Origin: Pantoea sp. | GTDB taxonomy: Bacteria > Pseudomonadota > Gammaproteobacteria > Enterobacterales > Enterobacteriaceae | Assembly: GCF_028283705.1 (NCBI RefSeq) | Contig: NZ_JAPWKD010000019.1 | Coordinates: 124,001 to 188,000 of the forward strand | Length of the DNA stretch: 64,000 nucleotides | Direction: 5' to 3' | Shown here: piece after piece, positions 16,375-25,887 of the stretch | Layout of the letters: each line of letters opens with the position of its first letter | Numbering within the stretch: position 1 is the stretch's first letter | Position numbers and translations under genes: made by a program | The notes under the pieces: model-generated | Database searches by the model: none | Seen by the model: only the letters and a program-made list of their open reading frames with translations | What the model was told of the DNA's origin: nothing

Positions 16375-18180
16375 TCATTTCAGCTGCGGCCCCAGTTCCC
16401 TGCGAACCGCCAGTTCCGGCCATAAACGCTCAGCGCGTTCGTCACGGAACAGCAGAGAGAAGACAATCACCAGCAGGAAGCCAACAGGCACTGACACAAT
16501 GCCAGGGTTGCTGAGTTCAATCAGCGGGGCTTTCAGACCCACAATACTGGTGGCGTCATCCGGGATAGCGTTGATCTGCGCTTGCAACGCCTGACGTGAC
16601 GGCGTATTTGCCTGTTCCGCAGCCCGTGTTTTCAGCTGGCCTTCCAGCACCGCGCGCTGATGGAGCGGATAGGTCATTGAGGGTGAAACCATCACCATAA
16701 CGATAGCCAGCACGGTGCCGCCGACGATCCCGGCGATCACCCCTGCGGTATTGCAGCGCTTCCAGTAAAGCGACATCACCAGTGCCGGCAGGTTGGCAGA
16801 AGCCGCCACTGCATAGCCCAGACCAACGAGGTGTGCCACGTTTTGCCCTTTGGCTTCGATTCCGGCGATAACCGCCACCACCGCCATCAGCAATGTGGCA
16901 ATTTTCGCTGCGGCAACCTGCTGCCGTTCGGTCGCGACGCCGTTCTTAATCGCGCCGACATAGACGTCATGCGCCATCGCCGATGCAGCCGCCAGCGTCA
17001 GACCGGCGACAACAGCAACGATGGTGGCGAAGGAAATAGCGGCAACCAGCGCCAGCAGGAAGTTGCCCGCAAAACTTTCAGCGCCGCCACCCAGATACTG
17101 TGCAAGTAACGGGGCCGCCAGGTTGCCACCTTTATCCGCTGCTTTTACCGCATCCGCACCAAGGTAATGTGCGCAGGCAAAGCCAATGACGATAATGAAC
17201 AGGTGGCAAACACCGATAAACAACATGCTCCACAGCACAGACTTTCTGGCATCGGTAGAATTACGCACGGCGAAGAAGCGCATCAGCACATGTGGCATGG
17301 CTGCGGTGCCCAGCAGCAGGGCCAGTCCGAGAGAAACCTGCTCAAGCGGTTTTTTCAGGTAAAGCCCGGCTTCTAAAAAGCGTTGTCCTGCCTCCTGCGG
17401 CGTGAACGAAGGATCGTTAACCAGCGACATCACGTATTGTTGCAGGCGATGATCGGCGGTCAGGGTGTTGAGGAACGCCAGGCCATTAAAGCCAAAGGGT
17501 AACCAGGACAGCACCACCAGGATAAAGCAACAGGAGATCAACAATACGGCTTTGGTGACCTGCACCGCCGTCGTCGCACGCATGCCACCAAACGCGACAT
17601 AAATCAGCATCAGCATGCCAACCGCAATCACTGACACTTCATAGGGGATGCCAATCAGTGCCCTGACGATCACCGCGCCCCCGACGATCTGCGGCACCAT
17701 ATAAAACAGCGCCACGATGACGCTCGATACCGCCGCGACAAACTTGGTGGCACGAAAACCATTACGCCAGGCCAGCACATCACCCAGCGTGTAACGTCCG
17801 AGGTTGCGGCATGGTTCGGCAACCAGTAACAATACCGGAATGAAGGCGACGAAAAAGCCAATCAGGTAATTAACACCATCAAAACCATAAAGCGCGATCA
17901 ACCCGGAAACACCCAGAAAAGCGGCAGCCGAGAGATAATCCCCGGCAATGGCCAGCCCGTTCTGCAACGGCCCAATCTGGCCACCGGCGGTGTAAAAATC
18001 TCCGGCAGAACTGTTTTTACGTGAGGCAATCCAGGTGATGGAGAGTGATGCCAGGAACAACAGGGTAAAAATGGTAAAGGTCATATATTTGTGACCCTGC
18101 CCGACCATGGTGTCGGCGGCATTCGCCGTTGCAGAAAAAAGAGTAAGTATGGTTACAGCCAGCAGATATTTCGTTTTCAT
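16375..18180 (-). CDS. Sodium:solute symporter (ActP-like)
   Basis: A 601-residue SSS-family permease resembling the acetate/glyoxylate transporter ActP. A cleavable-looking signal peptide (LLAVTILTLFSATANA) is followed by about 13 hydrophobic segments and the family stretch FYTAGGQIGPLQNGLAIAGD. The ATG overlaps the stop of the DUF485 gene (ATGA), as actP follows yjcH. Because a nitrilase is the next gene, the substrate may be a nitrile or the derived carboxylate instead of acetate (inference). Confidence 0.92.
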   Translation of the reverse strand: MKTKYLLAVTILTLFSATANAADTMVGQGHKYMTFTIFTLLFLASLSITWIASRKNSSAGDFYTAGGQIGPLQNGLAIAGDYLSAAAFLGVSGLIALYGFDGVNYLIGFFVAFIPVLLLVAEPCRNLGRYTLGDVLAWRNGFRATKFVAAVSSVIVALFYMVPQIVGGAVIVRALIGIPYEVSVIAVGMLMLIYVAFGGMRATTAVQVTKAVLLISCCFILVVLSWLPFGFNGLAFLNTLTADHRLQQYVMSLVNDPSFTPQEAGQRFLEAGLYLKKPLEQVSLGLALLLGTAAMPHVLMRFFAVRNSTDARKSVLWSMLFIGVCHLFIIVIGFACAHYLGADAVKAADKGGNLAAPLLAQYLGGGAESFAGNFLLALVAAISFATIVAVVAGLTLAAASAMAHDVYVGAIKNGVATERQQVAAAKIATLLMAVVAVIAGIEAKGQNVAHLVGLGYAVAASANLPALVMSLYWKRCNTAGVIAGIVGGTVLAIVMVMVSPSMTYPLHQRAVLEGQLKTRAAEQANTPSRQALQAQINAIPDDATSIVGLKAPLIELSNPGIVSVPVGFLLVIVFSLLFRDERAERLWPELAVRRELGPQLK

Positions 18181-18506
18181 TTCGCTTTACCACGTGCCAG
18201 ATAATGTGTGATCCATTTCGGGTCGTCATAGCGCCCCATCTTTTTTGCGTAGCACCATGCAACCGCTGCACCCAATGGGTACTGGAGGATGACCCATAAC
18301 AGCCCGATATTAAATGAACCGGCAATCTGGTATTTCATCACTGCCGGAAATAACGAGTTCAGCAGTGGTAATGAAAAGAAGAAAATAAAGGTGATTAGCA
18401 CCAGAAAGGTTATTATCAAACCTTTGTTTCTTACGTGTGATTTAAACTCCCCCGAAGAATATATCTTATTAATTCTCAGCTCTGTTGTTTCTATTTCATT
18501 GTTCAT
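18177..18506 (-). CDS. DUF485 family membrane protein (YjcH-like)
   Basis: A 109-residue protein with two transmembrane segments (LIITFLVLITFIFFFSLPL and GSFNIGLLWVILQYPLGAAV). YjcH-like proteins are small partners of ActP-type symporters. It overlaps the symporter start by 4 bases. The upstream 238 bases carry a 15-base element (18651-18665) that is repeated in inverted form at 15137. Confidence 0.88.
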   Translation of the reverse strand: MNNEIETTELRINKIYSSGEFKSHVRNKGLIITFLVLITFIFFFSLPLLNSLFPAVMKYQIAGSFNIGLLWVILQYPLGAAVAWCYAKKMGRYDDPKWITHYLARGKAK

Positions 18507-18650
18507 TGTGATTCCCCATTCTTTCCGGAAATCCTAACAAACGGGATAACTATGAGGAACTGGCGATTTAGCACTCGCCCTTGCATTTTTGCAAGGGCGG
18601 TACTGCACCAATAAAAGGAATTTGAGTTGGCTGATAAGATCTGACACTAG

Positions 18651-18665
18651 CATGGAGGCATGATA
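18651..18665. repeat. 15-base inverted repeat, copy 2
   Basis: CATGGAGGCATGATA, about 145 bases upstream of the DUF485 start and between it and the LysR gene. Exact reverse complement of 15137-15151. It is a candidate operator for the LysR regulator at 18745. Confidence 0.6.
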
Positions 18666-18744
18666 CAACCCCATTACATTGATATTAATGGTTTTAGCAT
18701 TTACCTGGCTTGCTCAGAGTTTGCACTTTGTCAGTGCAATGACA

Positions 18745-19662
18745 TCATTTTAAGCGAATACCAGGATCGTTCGGATAATCATTTCCGAACACCTCCAGCA
18801 AAAATGCGATGATAGCTTTCATCTTTGGCAAATAACGCAGTTCGCTATGGACGGAAAGCCATACCACACGGCTCACTTCAACCGACTCCCTGAGTAGGGG
18901 TTTTAGTCCAAATCGCTCCGCCTGCATAAATTCCGGCAGCATAGCAATGCCTGTCCCGCTGGCGGCGGCAAACATTTGTGCAACCAGGCTGCTGGAACTA
19001 AAGATAATATCCGGATTAATAATCGCCTCATCCAGCCAGCGCACGGTATCCAGCTGAATCAGGTCGCTGATATAACTGATAAATTTATGATTACGCAACT
19101 CACTGATATGGGCGGGAGCACCGTATTTTTGTAGGTAATCATTATGGGCATACAGATAGAGCCTGAACTTACCCACCGGAAGAATATCCAGTCCTTTACC
19201 ATCATAGGGATAAAAACTGAGAAAAAGATCGGCTTCGCGACGGTTCACATGCACCTGATGCGATGAAGTTAATAATTCCACCAGAATATTGGGGTATTTT
19301 TCATTAAACTTACCGATCTTCCCGGCCAGATAGAACGACGCTATCCCTTCCATGGTGCCAATTCTGATTTCCCCGGCGGGCAAATGGCTGACACCCGCTT
19401 TATCCGTCTGCATCATCGCCAGCGAATGGGATTCCATGGATTCTATAAAGGAGAGAATTTCACGTCCTTTAGTGGTGGCTTTCAGTCCAGCCGGCAGTCG
19501 TTGAAATACCGGGGCAGCCAGCGACTTTTCAAGGCTGGCGATATGACGTGACACGGTGGAAACATCGATACGTAACTGACGTGCCGCCGCAGACAGGCTG
19601 CCACAACGATAAACTTCCAGAAATATTCGCAGATCATTCCAGTTGGGCATTGAAGGTTGCAT
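18745..19662 (-). CDS. LysR family transcriptional regulator
   Basis: A 305-residue LysR protein with the N-terminal helix-turn-helix FLEVYRCGSLSAAARQLRIDVSTVSRHIASLEKSL and an effector-binding domain (RIGTMEGIASFYLAGKIGKF). It lies directly upstream of, and on the same strand as, the DUF485-symporter-nitrilase operon, with an 238-base gap. It is the natural candidate regulator of that operon, although LysR regulators are more often divergent from their targets. ATG 19650 is an alternative start. Confidence 0.9.
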   Translation of the reverse strand: MQPSMPNWNDLRIFLEVYRCGSLSAAARQLRIDVSTVSRHIASLEKSLAAPVFQRLPAGLKATTKGREILSFIESMESHSLAMMQTDKAGVSHLPAGEIRIGTMEGIASFYLAGKIGKFNEKYPNILVELLTSSHQVHVNRREADLFLSFYPYDGKGLDILPVGKFRLYLYAHNDYLQKYGAPAHISELRNHKFISYISDLIQLDTVRWLDEAIINPDIIFSSSSLVAQMFAAASGTGIAMLPEFMQAERFGLKPLLRESVEVSRVVWLSVHSELRYLPKMKAIIAFLLEVFGNDYPNDPGIRLK

Positions 19663-19786
19663 CGGGTTTCTCAGGCTTGTGTCTGATGTGAATTCAGTAT
19701 GTTGATAAAAATATCAGCTGAGATTACCACTGCGAAGCATTGTTTATTTACTTCATTGCCAGGGCACTTCCCTGTGCCGTCCCGTA

Positions 19787-20296
19787 TCAGGGATGGGTTA
19801 TGGTATCCAGGCGCAACTGGAGGAAAGTCAGATCCAGCCAGCGACCAAACTTGGTTCCCACCTCAGTCATCCGCCCGACCTCGGTGAAACCCAGTTTTTT
19901 ATGCAGTGCGATAGAGGCTTCATTGCCGGATTCGATACCCGCCACCATCACGTGTTTGCCCTGTTGCTGAGCCAGCTGAATCAGTTCGGCCATCAGGGCT
20001 CCCCCCGCACCTTTGCCGCGAGCCTCTTTGTGGACATAAACTGAGTGTTCCACCGTATGGCGGTAGCCATCCCACGGACGCCAGTCGCCATATGAGGCAT
20101 AACCCAGTACCTGCCCTTGCTCATCAACAGCAACCAGCACTGGGAAGCCAGCGTCATTCCGATCGCGCATCCATTTAATTCTGTTGAGGAAATCGACGGT
20201 TTTGTCATTCCAGATAGCCGTGGTATTAAGTACTGCGTCGTTATAAATGTCGGCGATGACATCTGCATCCCCTTCATTTGCGGTTCGAATCTTCAT
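19787..20296 (-). CDS. GNAT N-acetyltransferase (MnaT/phosphinothricin-acetyltransferase-like)
   Basis: A 169-residue acetyltransferase. It starts MKIRTANEGDADVIADIYN and carries the acetyl-CoA-binding SVYVHKEARGKGAGGALM and the SGNEASIALHKKLGF segment. It resembles E. coli MnaT (YncA) and Pat/Bar proteins that acetylate methionine derivatives and phosphinothricin. A GTG at 20305 is in frame, but GAGGTG just upstream of ATG 20296 looks like the ribosome site, so I use the ATG. It is divergent from the XRE-cupin regulator 63 bases away; such regulators commonly control it. Confidence 0.9.
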   Translation of the reverse strand: MKIRTANEGDADVIADIYNDAVLNTTAIWNDKTVDFLNRIKWMRDRNDAGFPVLVAVDEQGQVLGYASYGDWRPWDGYRHTVEHSVYVHKEARGKGAGGALMAELIQLAQQQGKHVMVAGIESGNEASIALHKKLGFTEVGRMTEVGTKFGRWLDLTFLQLRLDTITHP

Positions 20297-20359
20297 GGTG
20301 GACACCTCGTTTCTCTGTCACTAAAGTAGATGTATTGTTCACTATCTTAGTTATCCATT

Positions 20360-20938
20360 ATGTTAGATAAATTGTCCAGTAAAGAAGATGATGTAAACCA
20401 GCGGATCGGACAAAAAATTAAGGCCGAAAGGGAAAAGCGAGCCTGGTCTCTGACAGACCTTGCCGAAAACTCGGGTGTTTCCCGGGCAATGATCCACAAA
20501 ATTGAACGTGGCGAGAGCAGCCCTACCGCAACCTTGCTGGCGCGTCTGGCGGGTGCTTTTGATATGAGTATGTCCCAGCTGATAGCGCTGAGCGAGGTTC
20601 AGACCGGCACGCTGGTCAGACACGATCAACAGGCGGTCTGGCAAGACCCGGAGACCGGTTACATCAGACGCCACATATCACCGGGACAAATCCCCGTTGA
20701 CCTGGTAAGCGTTGAACTTCCAGCAGGCGTTGCCGTTCCCATGCCAGCGATATCTTATCTGTCCCGCCGTCAGCTGATCTGGGTGCTTGAGGGTACCCTC
20801 ACCTTTCAGGAAGGCAGTACCCTTTTTGAGATGCATAAGGGCGATTGTCTGGAACTGGGGGATCCCACCGATTGTGTTTTCAAAAATGCCACAGCAAAGC
20901 CCTGCTTTTATGCCGTGGTGGTACTTAAATCTTCATGA
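20360..20938 (+). CDS. XRE family regulator with C-terminal cupin domain
   Basis: A 192-residue regulator. An N-terminal helix-turn-helix (SLTDLAENSGVSRAMIHKIERGESSPTATLL, about 29-60) is joined to a cupin sensor domain (about 110-185, WVLEGTLTFQEG and HKGDCLELG). It is divergent from the GNAT gene and probably regulates it. No obvious ribosome site lies before ATG 20360, which may mean a leaderless or different start. Confidence 0.9.
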   Translation: MLDKLSSKEDDVNQRIGQKIKAEREKRAWSLTDLAENSGVSRAMIHKIERGESSPTATLLARLAGAFDMSMSQLIALSEVQTGTLVRHDQQAVWQDPETGYIRRHISPGQIPVDLVSVELPAGVAVPMPAISYLSRRQLIWVLEGTLTFQEGSTLFEMHKGDCLELGDPTDCVFKNATAKPCFYAVVVLKSS

Positions 20939-21130
20939 CTTTATACGATTGAAACCCCTGCTGGTAAAACGCTTTTAGTCTTATTACTGGTGTTTTTAAG
21001 GGTGCGTCATCTGACCACCCTGGATATTCAGGAATATCTCAACCCCACGTCATTTAATCCTTTCCCGGATTGATGTACTTTGCGCGACTTTTAAAAGATG
21101 CGCTGGTATTTACCATCCAGGAAAAGTGTT

Positions 21131-22645
21131 ATGGCTGAAAATAGAGTAGATATTTCTAAACAACCACTGAGATTAAAAGAAAACTCAGTGGCGATTAAGT
21201 CAGCATTAAAATGGATTATTCCGGCAGTAATCGCCGCGCTAGCCATTCCCGTCGGTGCGGGATACGCCAGTGCGGGAAATATCGTATTGACGTTCATTAT
21301 TCTTTTTATTGCCAGAAAAAACCCGCTGACTTTCTACTTCTCAGGCTTAATGCTGCTGCTTCTTTCTCTCTATATCCCGGTAGGTTACAACTTTGGGCGG
21401 ATCAGCTACCCTTATGTGGTGTCAGCATTGCAGACTAATCCAGGTGAAAGTCTGGAGTTCCTGCAAGGGGTGAGCTTTACCGCCTGGTTGCTGTTTGTTA
21501 TGGCAATCACCTCACTGTTGCTATTTATTATTTACGGTGGCGACTTTGGCAAAAAACATCAGGCCATCTATTTCACTCTTTTCGTCATGGTTAATATGAA
21601 TTCCTTTCCAAACAGGATGGCAACGCAAGTTATCACCTCCGTGTACAAGGCCAGTCTGGAGTTAAAAAAGCTAAAAGCATCCAATTCAATTACAGATGAT
21701 TTTCCTATCCTCAGCCATAGCGGAAAATACAAGAATGTGATTGTTATTATTGGCGAGAGTGTCGCACGGGATTATTTATCCGTTTATGGTTATCAGCATA
21801 ACACCACGCCGTGGTTGAATACGGCTCCGGGTCTGTTTTTTACTGACTATATTTCCACTGCACCTAATACCTACCTGTCATTGCCTCGCACGCTCGCGCT
21901 CAGTGACGGGGTGAAAACGCAGGAAAATAACAGCATTGTCGCCCTGGCGAATAAAGCGGGGTTTAACACCTTTTGGGTGTCAAATCAGGGATATCTCGGC
22001 ACCTTTGACACGCCAGCAACCCTCATTGCCAGCAGAGTGAATCATCAGGTTTTCTTCAAGAAAGGGGATTATGAAGAGAACGATACGGATGATATGACGT
22101 TGCTGGAACATTTACGCAGCATTGTGAGTAGCAACCACAGCACCGATAATGCCGTATTTCTCCATATGATCGGTTCTCATCCCGACACCTGTTCACGCTT
22201 AAATGGCTATCCGGTTAATCTGCATATCAGCCAGCAGGAGAGCTTCAATTGCTATCTCGCTACCCTGCAGAAGCTGGATACCTTTATTCAACGCGCCCAT
22301 GACATTCTGGCGCGCAGCGGCGAACCTTACGCACTTGTCTATTTTTCTGACCACGGTATGACTGTCGATGACAGTGAGCGTCCGGTACGTCATGGCAATG
22401 ATGCGCGGCAAAATTACAATATTCCGTTCTTTATTCTCACCAGTGATAACCACCAACATCTGATTGATGACACCCCCATCAGCGCCAGACATTTTATGTC
22501 GCTGTTTTCACAGCTGACGGGTATCAATAGCGAGCTGATACCGGCACGGTCCCCGCAACAGATCGCCGATCAGCAGAGAACCGTGTTTAACGGGGTAGGC
22601 CTTATTCCTTATAATGAACTGAAAAATAACCCGATAATCGACTAG
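21131..22645 (+). CDS. Phosphoethanolamine transferase-like membrane protein (sulfatase fold)
   Basis: A 504-residue protein of the EptA/CptA/EptB type. N-terminal transmembrane segments (about residues 25-160) precede a periplasmic alkaline-phosphatase-fold domain. The catalytic nucleophile region is STAPNTYLSLPRT, with a Thr in NTYLSL as in this family. Metal-site stretches are IGESVARDY, YFSDHGMTVDD and HGNDARQNYNIPFF. It would transfer phosphoethanolamine to lipid A or core sugars. An AGGAAA ribosome site makes ATG 21131 the likely start, although the frame opens at 21098. It stands alone between opposing units. Confidence 0.87.
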   Translation: MAENRVDISKQPLRLKENSVAIKSALKWIIPAVIAALAIPVGAGYASAGNIVLTFIILFIARKNPLTFYFSGLMLLLLSLYIPVGYNFGRISYPYVVSALQTNPGESLEFLQGVSFTAWLLFVMAITSLLLFIIYGGDFGKKHQAIYFTLFVMVNMNSFPNRMATQVITSVYKASLELKKLKASNSITDDFPILSHSGKYKNVIVIIGESVARDYLSVYGYQHNTTPWLNTAPGLFFTDYISTAPNTYLSLPRTLALSDGVKTQENNSIVALANKAGFNTFWVSNQGYLGTFDTPATLIASRVNHQVFFKKGDYEENDTDDMTLLEHLRSIVSSNHSTDNAVFLHMIGSHPDTCSRLNGYPVNLHISQQESFNCYLATLQKLDTFIQRAHDILARSGEPYALVYFSDHGMTVDDSERPVRHGNDARQNYNIPFFILTSDNHQHLIDDTPISARHFMSLFSQLTGINSELIPARSPQQIADQQRTVFNGVGLIPYNELKNNPIID

Positions 22646-22667
22646 CCCCTGTGAGACGCCTTACCAG

Positions 22668-24337
22668 TCACGCACTCAGCACCCGGCGCAAAAACTTCCC
22701 TGAAAAGGTCTTAGGCAGCGAACGGCGGAAGTGAATCTTGCGCGGCAGCGCGTAACGGCCACAGCGACTGACCAGGCGTTCGCGTATTTGCTGCTTCAGG
22801 GCCGCCTCCTGTTGCGCATTTAGCCCATCGGTAACCACAAAAAGCGCCACCATTTCACCCAGCAGGTGATGTGGGATGCGGGTAGCCACCACTTCAACGA
22901 TGCCATCCAGACCCGCCAGTGCATTTTCTACTTCCGCCGTCGCCAGACGTTTGCCGCCGATGTTGATCACGTCATCCATACGCCCCTGAATCACGATCGT
23001 ATCGCCCACCCACATGGCACAATCATGGGTGGCGTAACTCCAGTGCCCATCCCGCTGTAGCCAGTAACGTTGATCATGCTGCGTATCATCCTGCCAGAGC
23101 GTTGACATGCCACCCGGACCGAGCGTGCCATTTACCACCAGCATCCCGGCTTCCCCCGCAAGACATAATGCACCATTCGCCGGATCCACGATCGCCACTG
23201 AGCGGCTGAACACCGGTTTCAGGCCGCTGCCCGCCCCCGTCAGCAGCGGCCAGCCGGACTCAGTCTGCCAGTAATGATTTTCGCATGGCACACACATCTC
23301 CGTGCTCACCCAGTCATGAGTTGTACTGTCGAGCGGTTCGCCAGCCAGATAGAGCGATCGCAGCGCCGACAGGCTGGCACGCGGCGTCCCCTGCTGGCGC
23401 GCCATGCGGATCGCACCTGCGATGGTTAACATACGGGTGATGCCCAGCTCCGCCACCATTTGCCACCAGCTTTCTCCAGGGGCATTCGCCGGGCTGGCTT
23501 CACACATGACCGTGGTGATCCCCGCCAGCAGCGGTGCATAGACGCCGTAGCTATGTCCGGTGACCCATCCTACATCCGCCGTGGTAAAGAAAATCTCATC
23601 ATCCTGAACCTGAAACAGGTGATTCAGGCTAGCCAGCAGCGCCACGGCGTAGCCACCGGTATCGCGCACGATACCTTTTGGCGCTCCCGTGGTGCCGGAG
23701 GTAAATAGCAAATGTGAAGGTTGAGACGACTCTACCCAGACACAGGGCACCACGCGCCCGTGATGCTGCGCCAGCTCACGGCTAAATTCCGCACTCGCAA
23801 TATCTGCCTCACGTAACGTGGCGGTGGCAGCAGGAATGGAGGGCAGGCTCTCGCGGCTGCGCTTCTCACTGCTGTGGATCAACAATACCGGCTGGCAGGC
23901 GTGGATACGCTGGGCCAGCGCTTCGCTGGTACTGGCAGAGTAAACCACTACATGCACCGCCCCAAGCCGGGCGCAGGCCAGCATGGCGATGGCGGCCATC
24001 GGCGTCATCGGTAACGTAATCAGCACCCGATCTCCCTGGCGAATCCCCCAGCTTGCCAGCAGGCTGCTCAGGGCGTTGACCTGCTGCCAGAGTTCACGGT
24101 AGCTGAGCCGATGGTCTGCCCAAGGTAATCGCGGTGGATAATGGCGCAATGTTCCCCCCGGGTCGCCAGATGGCGGTCGAGGGCGTTATAGCTCAGATTG
24201 GTTTTCCCTCCGGGGAACCAGCGACAGCGCGGCCCACCCTCAATACTTGCAACCAGCGCGCTAAAGCCCTGCTGCCAGTCAAGACGCTGCGCTTCCTGCT
24301 GCCAGAACGCGCCATCCTCAACGGTGATCATTGACAT
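22668..24337 (-). pseudogene. Frameshifted acyl-CoA synthetase (PrpE/AcsA-like) at the end of the Nit1C cluster
   Basis: AMP-forming ligase split between two frames. The N-terminal part (from ATG 24337 or 24331: FWQQEAQRLDWQQGF, WFPGGKTNLSYNALDRHL) is in one frame. The rest, from RLSYRELWQQVNAL onward with the P-loop HLLFTSGTTGAPKGI and the C-terminal GKFLRRVL, is in another. The break falls near 24108-24121, or possibly at the six-G run near 24153. The start overlaps the monooxygenase stop by 20 bases. Intact relatives activate acetate or propionate. A genuine inactivating mutation and a single-base sequence error are both possible. A shortened product from a TTG at 24149 would lack the N-terminal subdomain. 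Confidence 0.75.
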
Positions 24338-25577
24338 ACACCGCCTCCGCAGCGCCCTGGTGCTGCTGCTCAATCGCCTCCGCCAGCCAGGCGGCATCTT
24401 CACCCACACCTTCAAAGCGGCCTGATCCCCAGGTCCACAGCCACGGTAATCCAAGGAAATACAGCCCCGGCTGAACCGAGACGCCACGGGTATGCCGTGG
24501 ATAGCCTTTATCATTGAATGCAGGTGCGTCGATCCAGCTGAAATCGGTATGGAACCCCACCGCCCAGATAATGGCGGCAATGTTGGTCAGATCGATATGC
24601 GTTGCACTCTCTTCCGGTTGCCACAACGGCTGGTAGCGCGCTTCAGTGGGTGCGTCGATACCCTGCTCAGCGATCCAGACATCAATACTGTCTTTAATTT
24701 TCTGCGAGGTGGCGTCAGCGCCGTCCAGATTAGCCTTCAGGTCATCGGCAATGAGCAGTTTGCCGTCGCGATAACCCAGCAGGCGGCCATATAGCTGCAT
24801 ACCCTGCAACGCAAAAGCGCGCAGGTCGATATCACGCCCACCATCACGGCCAGTGACATAGTGGTTAGTCTTGCGCCGCGCGTCTTCACCCAGCGGATGA
24901 TCGTCCACCGTCAGACGGTAATGTCCCATATCATCCAGCCAGTCCACCACGTCACGCCCACGGTAAAACCGCGCTACGCGCGGCGCGCTGCCCACGCACA
25001 GATGCACACGGCGACCGGCCAGATGCAGGTCTTCCGCGATCTGTGCGCCGGATTGCGCCGATCCCACCACCAGCACGTCCCCGGCGGGCAGTTGCTGCGC
25101 CGATTTATAGCTGGCGGAATGCACCTGCATGATGCTTTCTGGCAGTTGTGCGGCGATCTCCGGGAAGCGCGGGCGATGATAATTACCCACCGCGATCACC
25201 ACCTGATCAGCGGTGAAAACCCCGGCAGAGGTCAGCAACTGAAAACCCTGTGGCGTTTTCTCTACGCGCAACACGTTAACCCCTTCGCGTAACGGCGCAT
25301 TAAAGCTACGGGCGTAGCGTGCAACATAATCGATGATCTCATCGCGCAGCATAAAGCCGTGCGGATCGTCGCCGTCATAGGGAAAACCGGGCAACTTACA
25401 TTGCCAGTTAGGCGTCACCAGACAGAAGTTGTCCCAGCGTTGTTCGCGCCATGCCCAGGCCAGCTGGTGGCGTTCCAGCACGATATGGCGGATGTTTTTT
25501 TGCGTCAGGTTCCAGCTCATGGCGAGACCCGCCTGCCCGCCGCCAATAATGACGACAGGATAATGATTGTTGTTCAT
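24318..25577 (-). CDS. nitH: Nit1C flavin-dependent monooxygenase (CzcO-like)
   Basis: A 419-residue FAD/NADPH monooxygenase. The FAD Rossmann motif VVIIGGGQAGLAMSWNL is at the N-terminus and a second dinucleotide motif is VLVVGSAQSGAQIAEDL (about 165-180). Its place as last conserved gene of a nitB-C-D-E-F-G-H order matches the Nit1C cluster known from cyanide-assimilating bacteria. It follows nitG after 17 bases. The substrate is unknown; oxygenation of the product or precursor of the cluster chemistry is expected (inference). Confidence 0.88.
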   Translation of the reverse strand: MNNNHYPVVIIGGGQAGLAMSWNLTQKNIRHIVLERHQLAWAWREQRWDNFCLVTPNWQCKLPGFPYDGDDPHGFMLRDEIIDYVARYARSFNAPLREGVNVLRVEKTPQGFQLLTSAGVFTADQVVIAVGNYHRPRFPEIAAQLPESIMQVHSASYKSAQQLPAGDVLVVGSAQSGAQIAEDLHLAGRRVHLCVGSAPRVARFYRGRDVVDWLDDMGHYRLTVDDHPLGEDARRKTNHYVTGRDGGRDIDLRAFALQGMQLYGRLLGYRDGKLLIADDLKANLDGADATSQKIKDSIDVWIAEQGIDAPTEARYQPLWQPEESATHIDLTNIAAIIWAVGFHTDFSWIDAPAFNDKGYPRHTRGVSVQPGLYFLGLPWLWTWGSGRFEGVGEDAAWLAEAIEQQHQGAAEAVYVNDHR

Positions 25578-25594
25578 CGTAATCTCGCTTGTTA

Positions 25595-25885
25595 TCAGAC
25601 CGGGACGGGGGTGATTTTTTCCACAATGACCTGCTGCTCCGCCGTGAACTGGCGGGCTTTTTGCACAATCACCGCAGACTGATCCTGCGCGCTGGAGCAG
25701 AAATAACCGAACTTCGCTTTTACCCTTTCACTGGCTTCATCCAGCGCGCGGGTACTCAGGGTGACGAACTCCGCCAGCATATAGGGATGATTCACCTCCA
25801 GATGCTTCTCAATCGCGGTGGAGGGGGAATAACAGGTATCTTTGCTGCCGTCAGGCCAGCAAACGACAAAATGCATTGCAGGCAT
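25595..25885 (-). CDS. nitG: Nit1C small conserved protein (MSMEG_0570-like)
   Basis: A 96-residue protein found in Nit1C clusters (MSMEG_0570/nitrogen-starvation-response family). It begins MPAMHFVVCWPDGSKDTCYSPST and contains VKAKFGYFCSSAQDQ. There is no signal peptide or membrane segment. Two bases separate it from nitF upstream. Its molecular function is not known; conserved cysteines could serve catalysis or metal binding. Confidence 0.85.
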   Translation of the reverse strand: MPAMHFVVCWPDGSKDTCYSPSTAIEKHLEVNHPYMLAEFVTLSTRALDEASERVKAKFGYFCSSAQDQSAVIVQKARQFTAEQQVIVEKITPVPV

Positions 25886-25887
25886 CG

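Noticed and set aside
24145..24165. Programmed -1 frameshifting at the six-G run of the ligase gene
   Set aside because: The heptamer does not fit X XXY YYZ in the reading frame and no downstream structure was seen; the homology break is better placed near 24108-24121.
24068..24580. A separate gene upstream of the ligase
   Set aside because: Its first 80 residues are the wrong frame of the monooxygenase; only the part from 24337 is meaningful and it is the ligase N-terminus.
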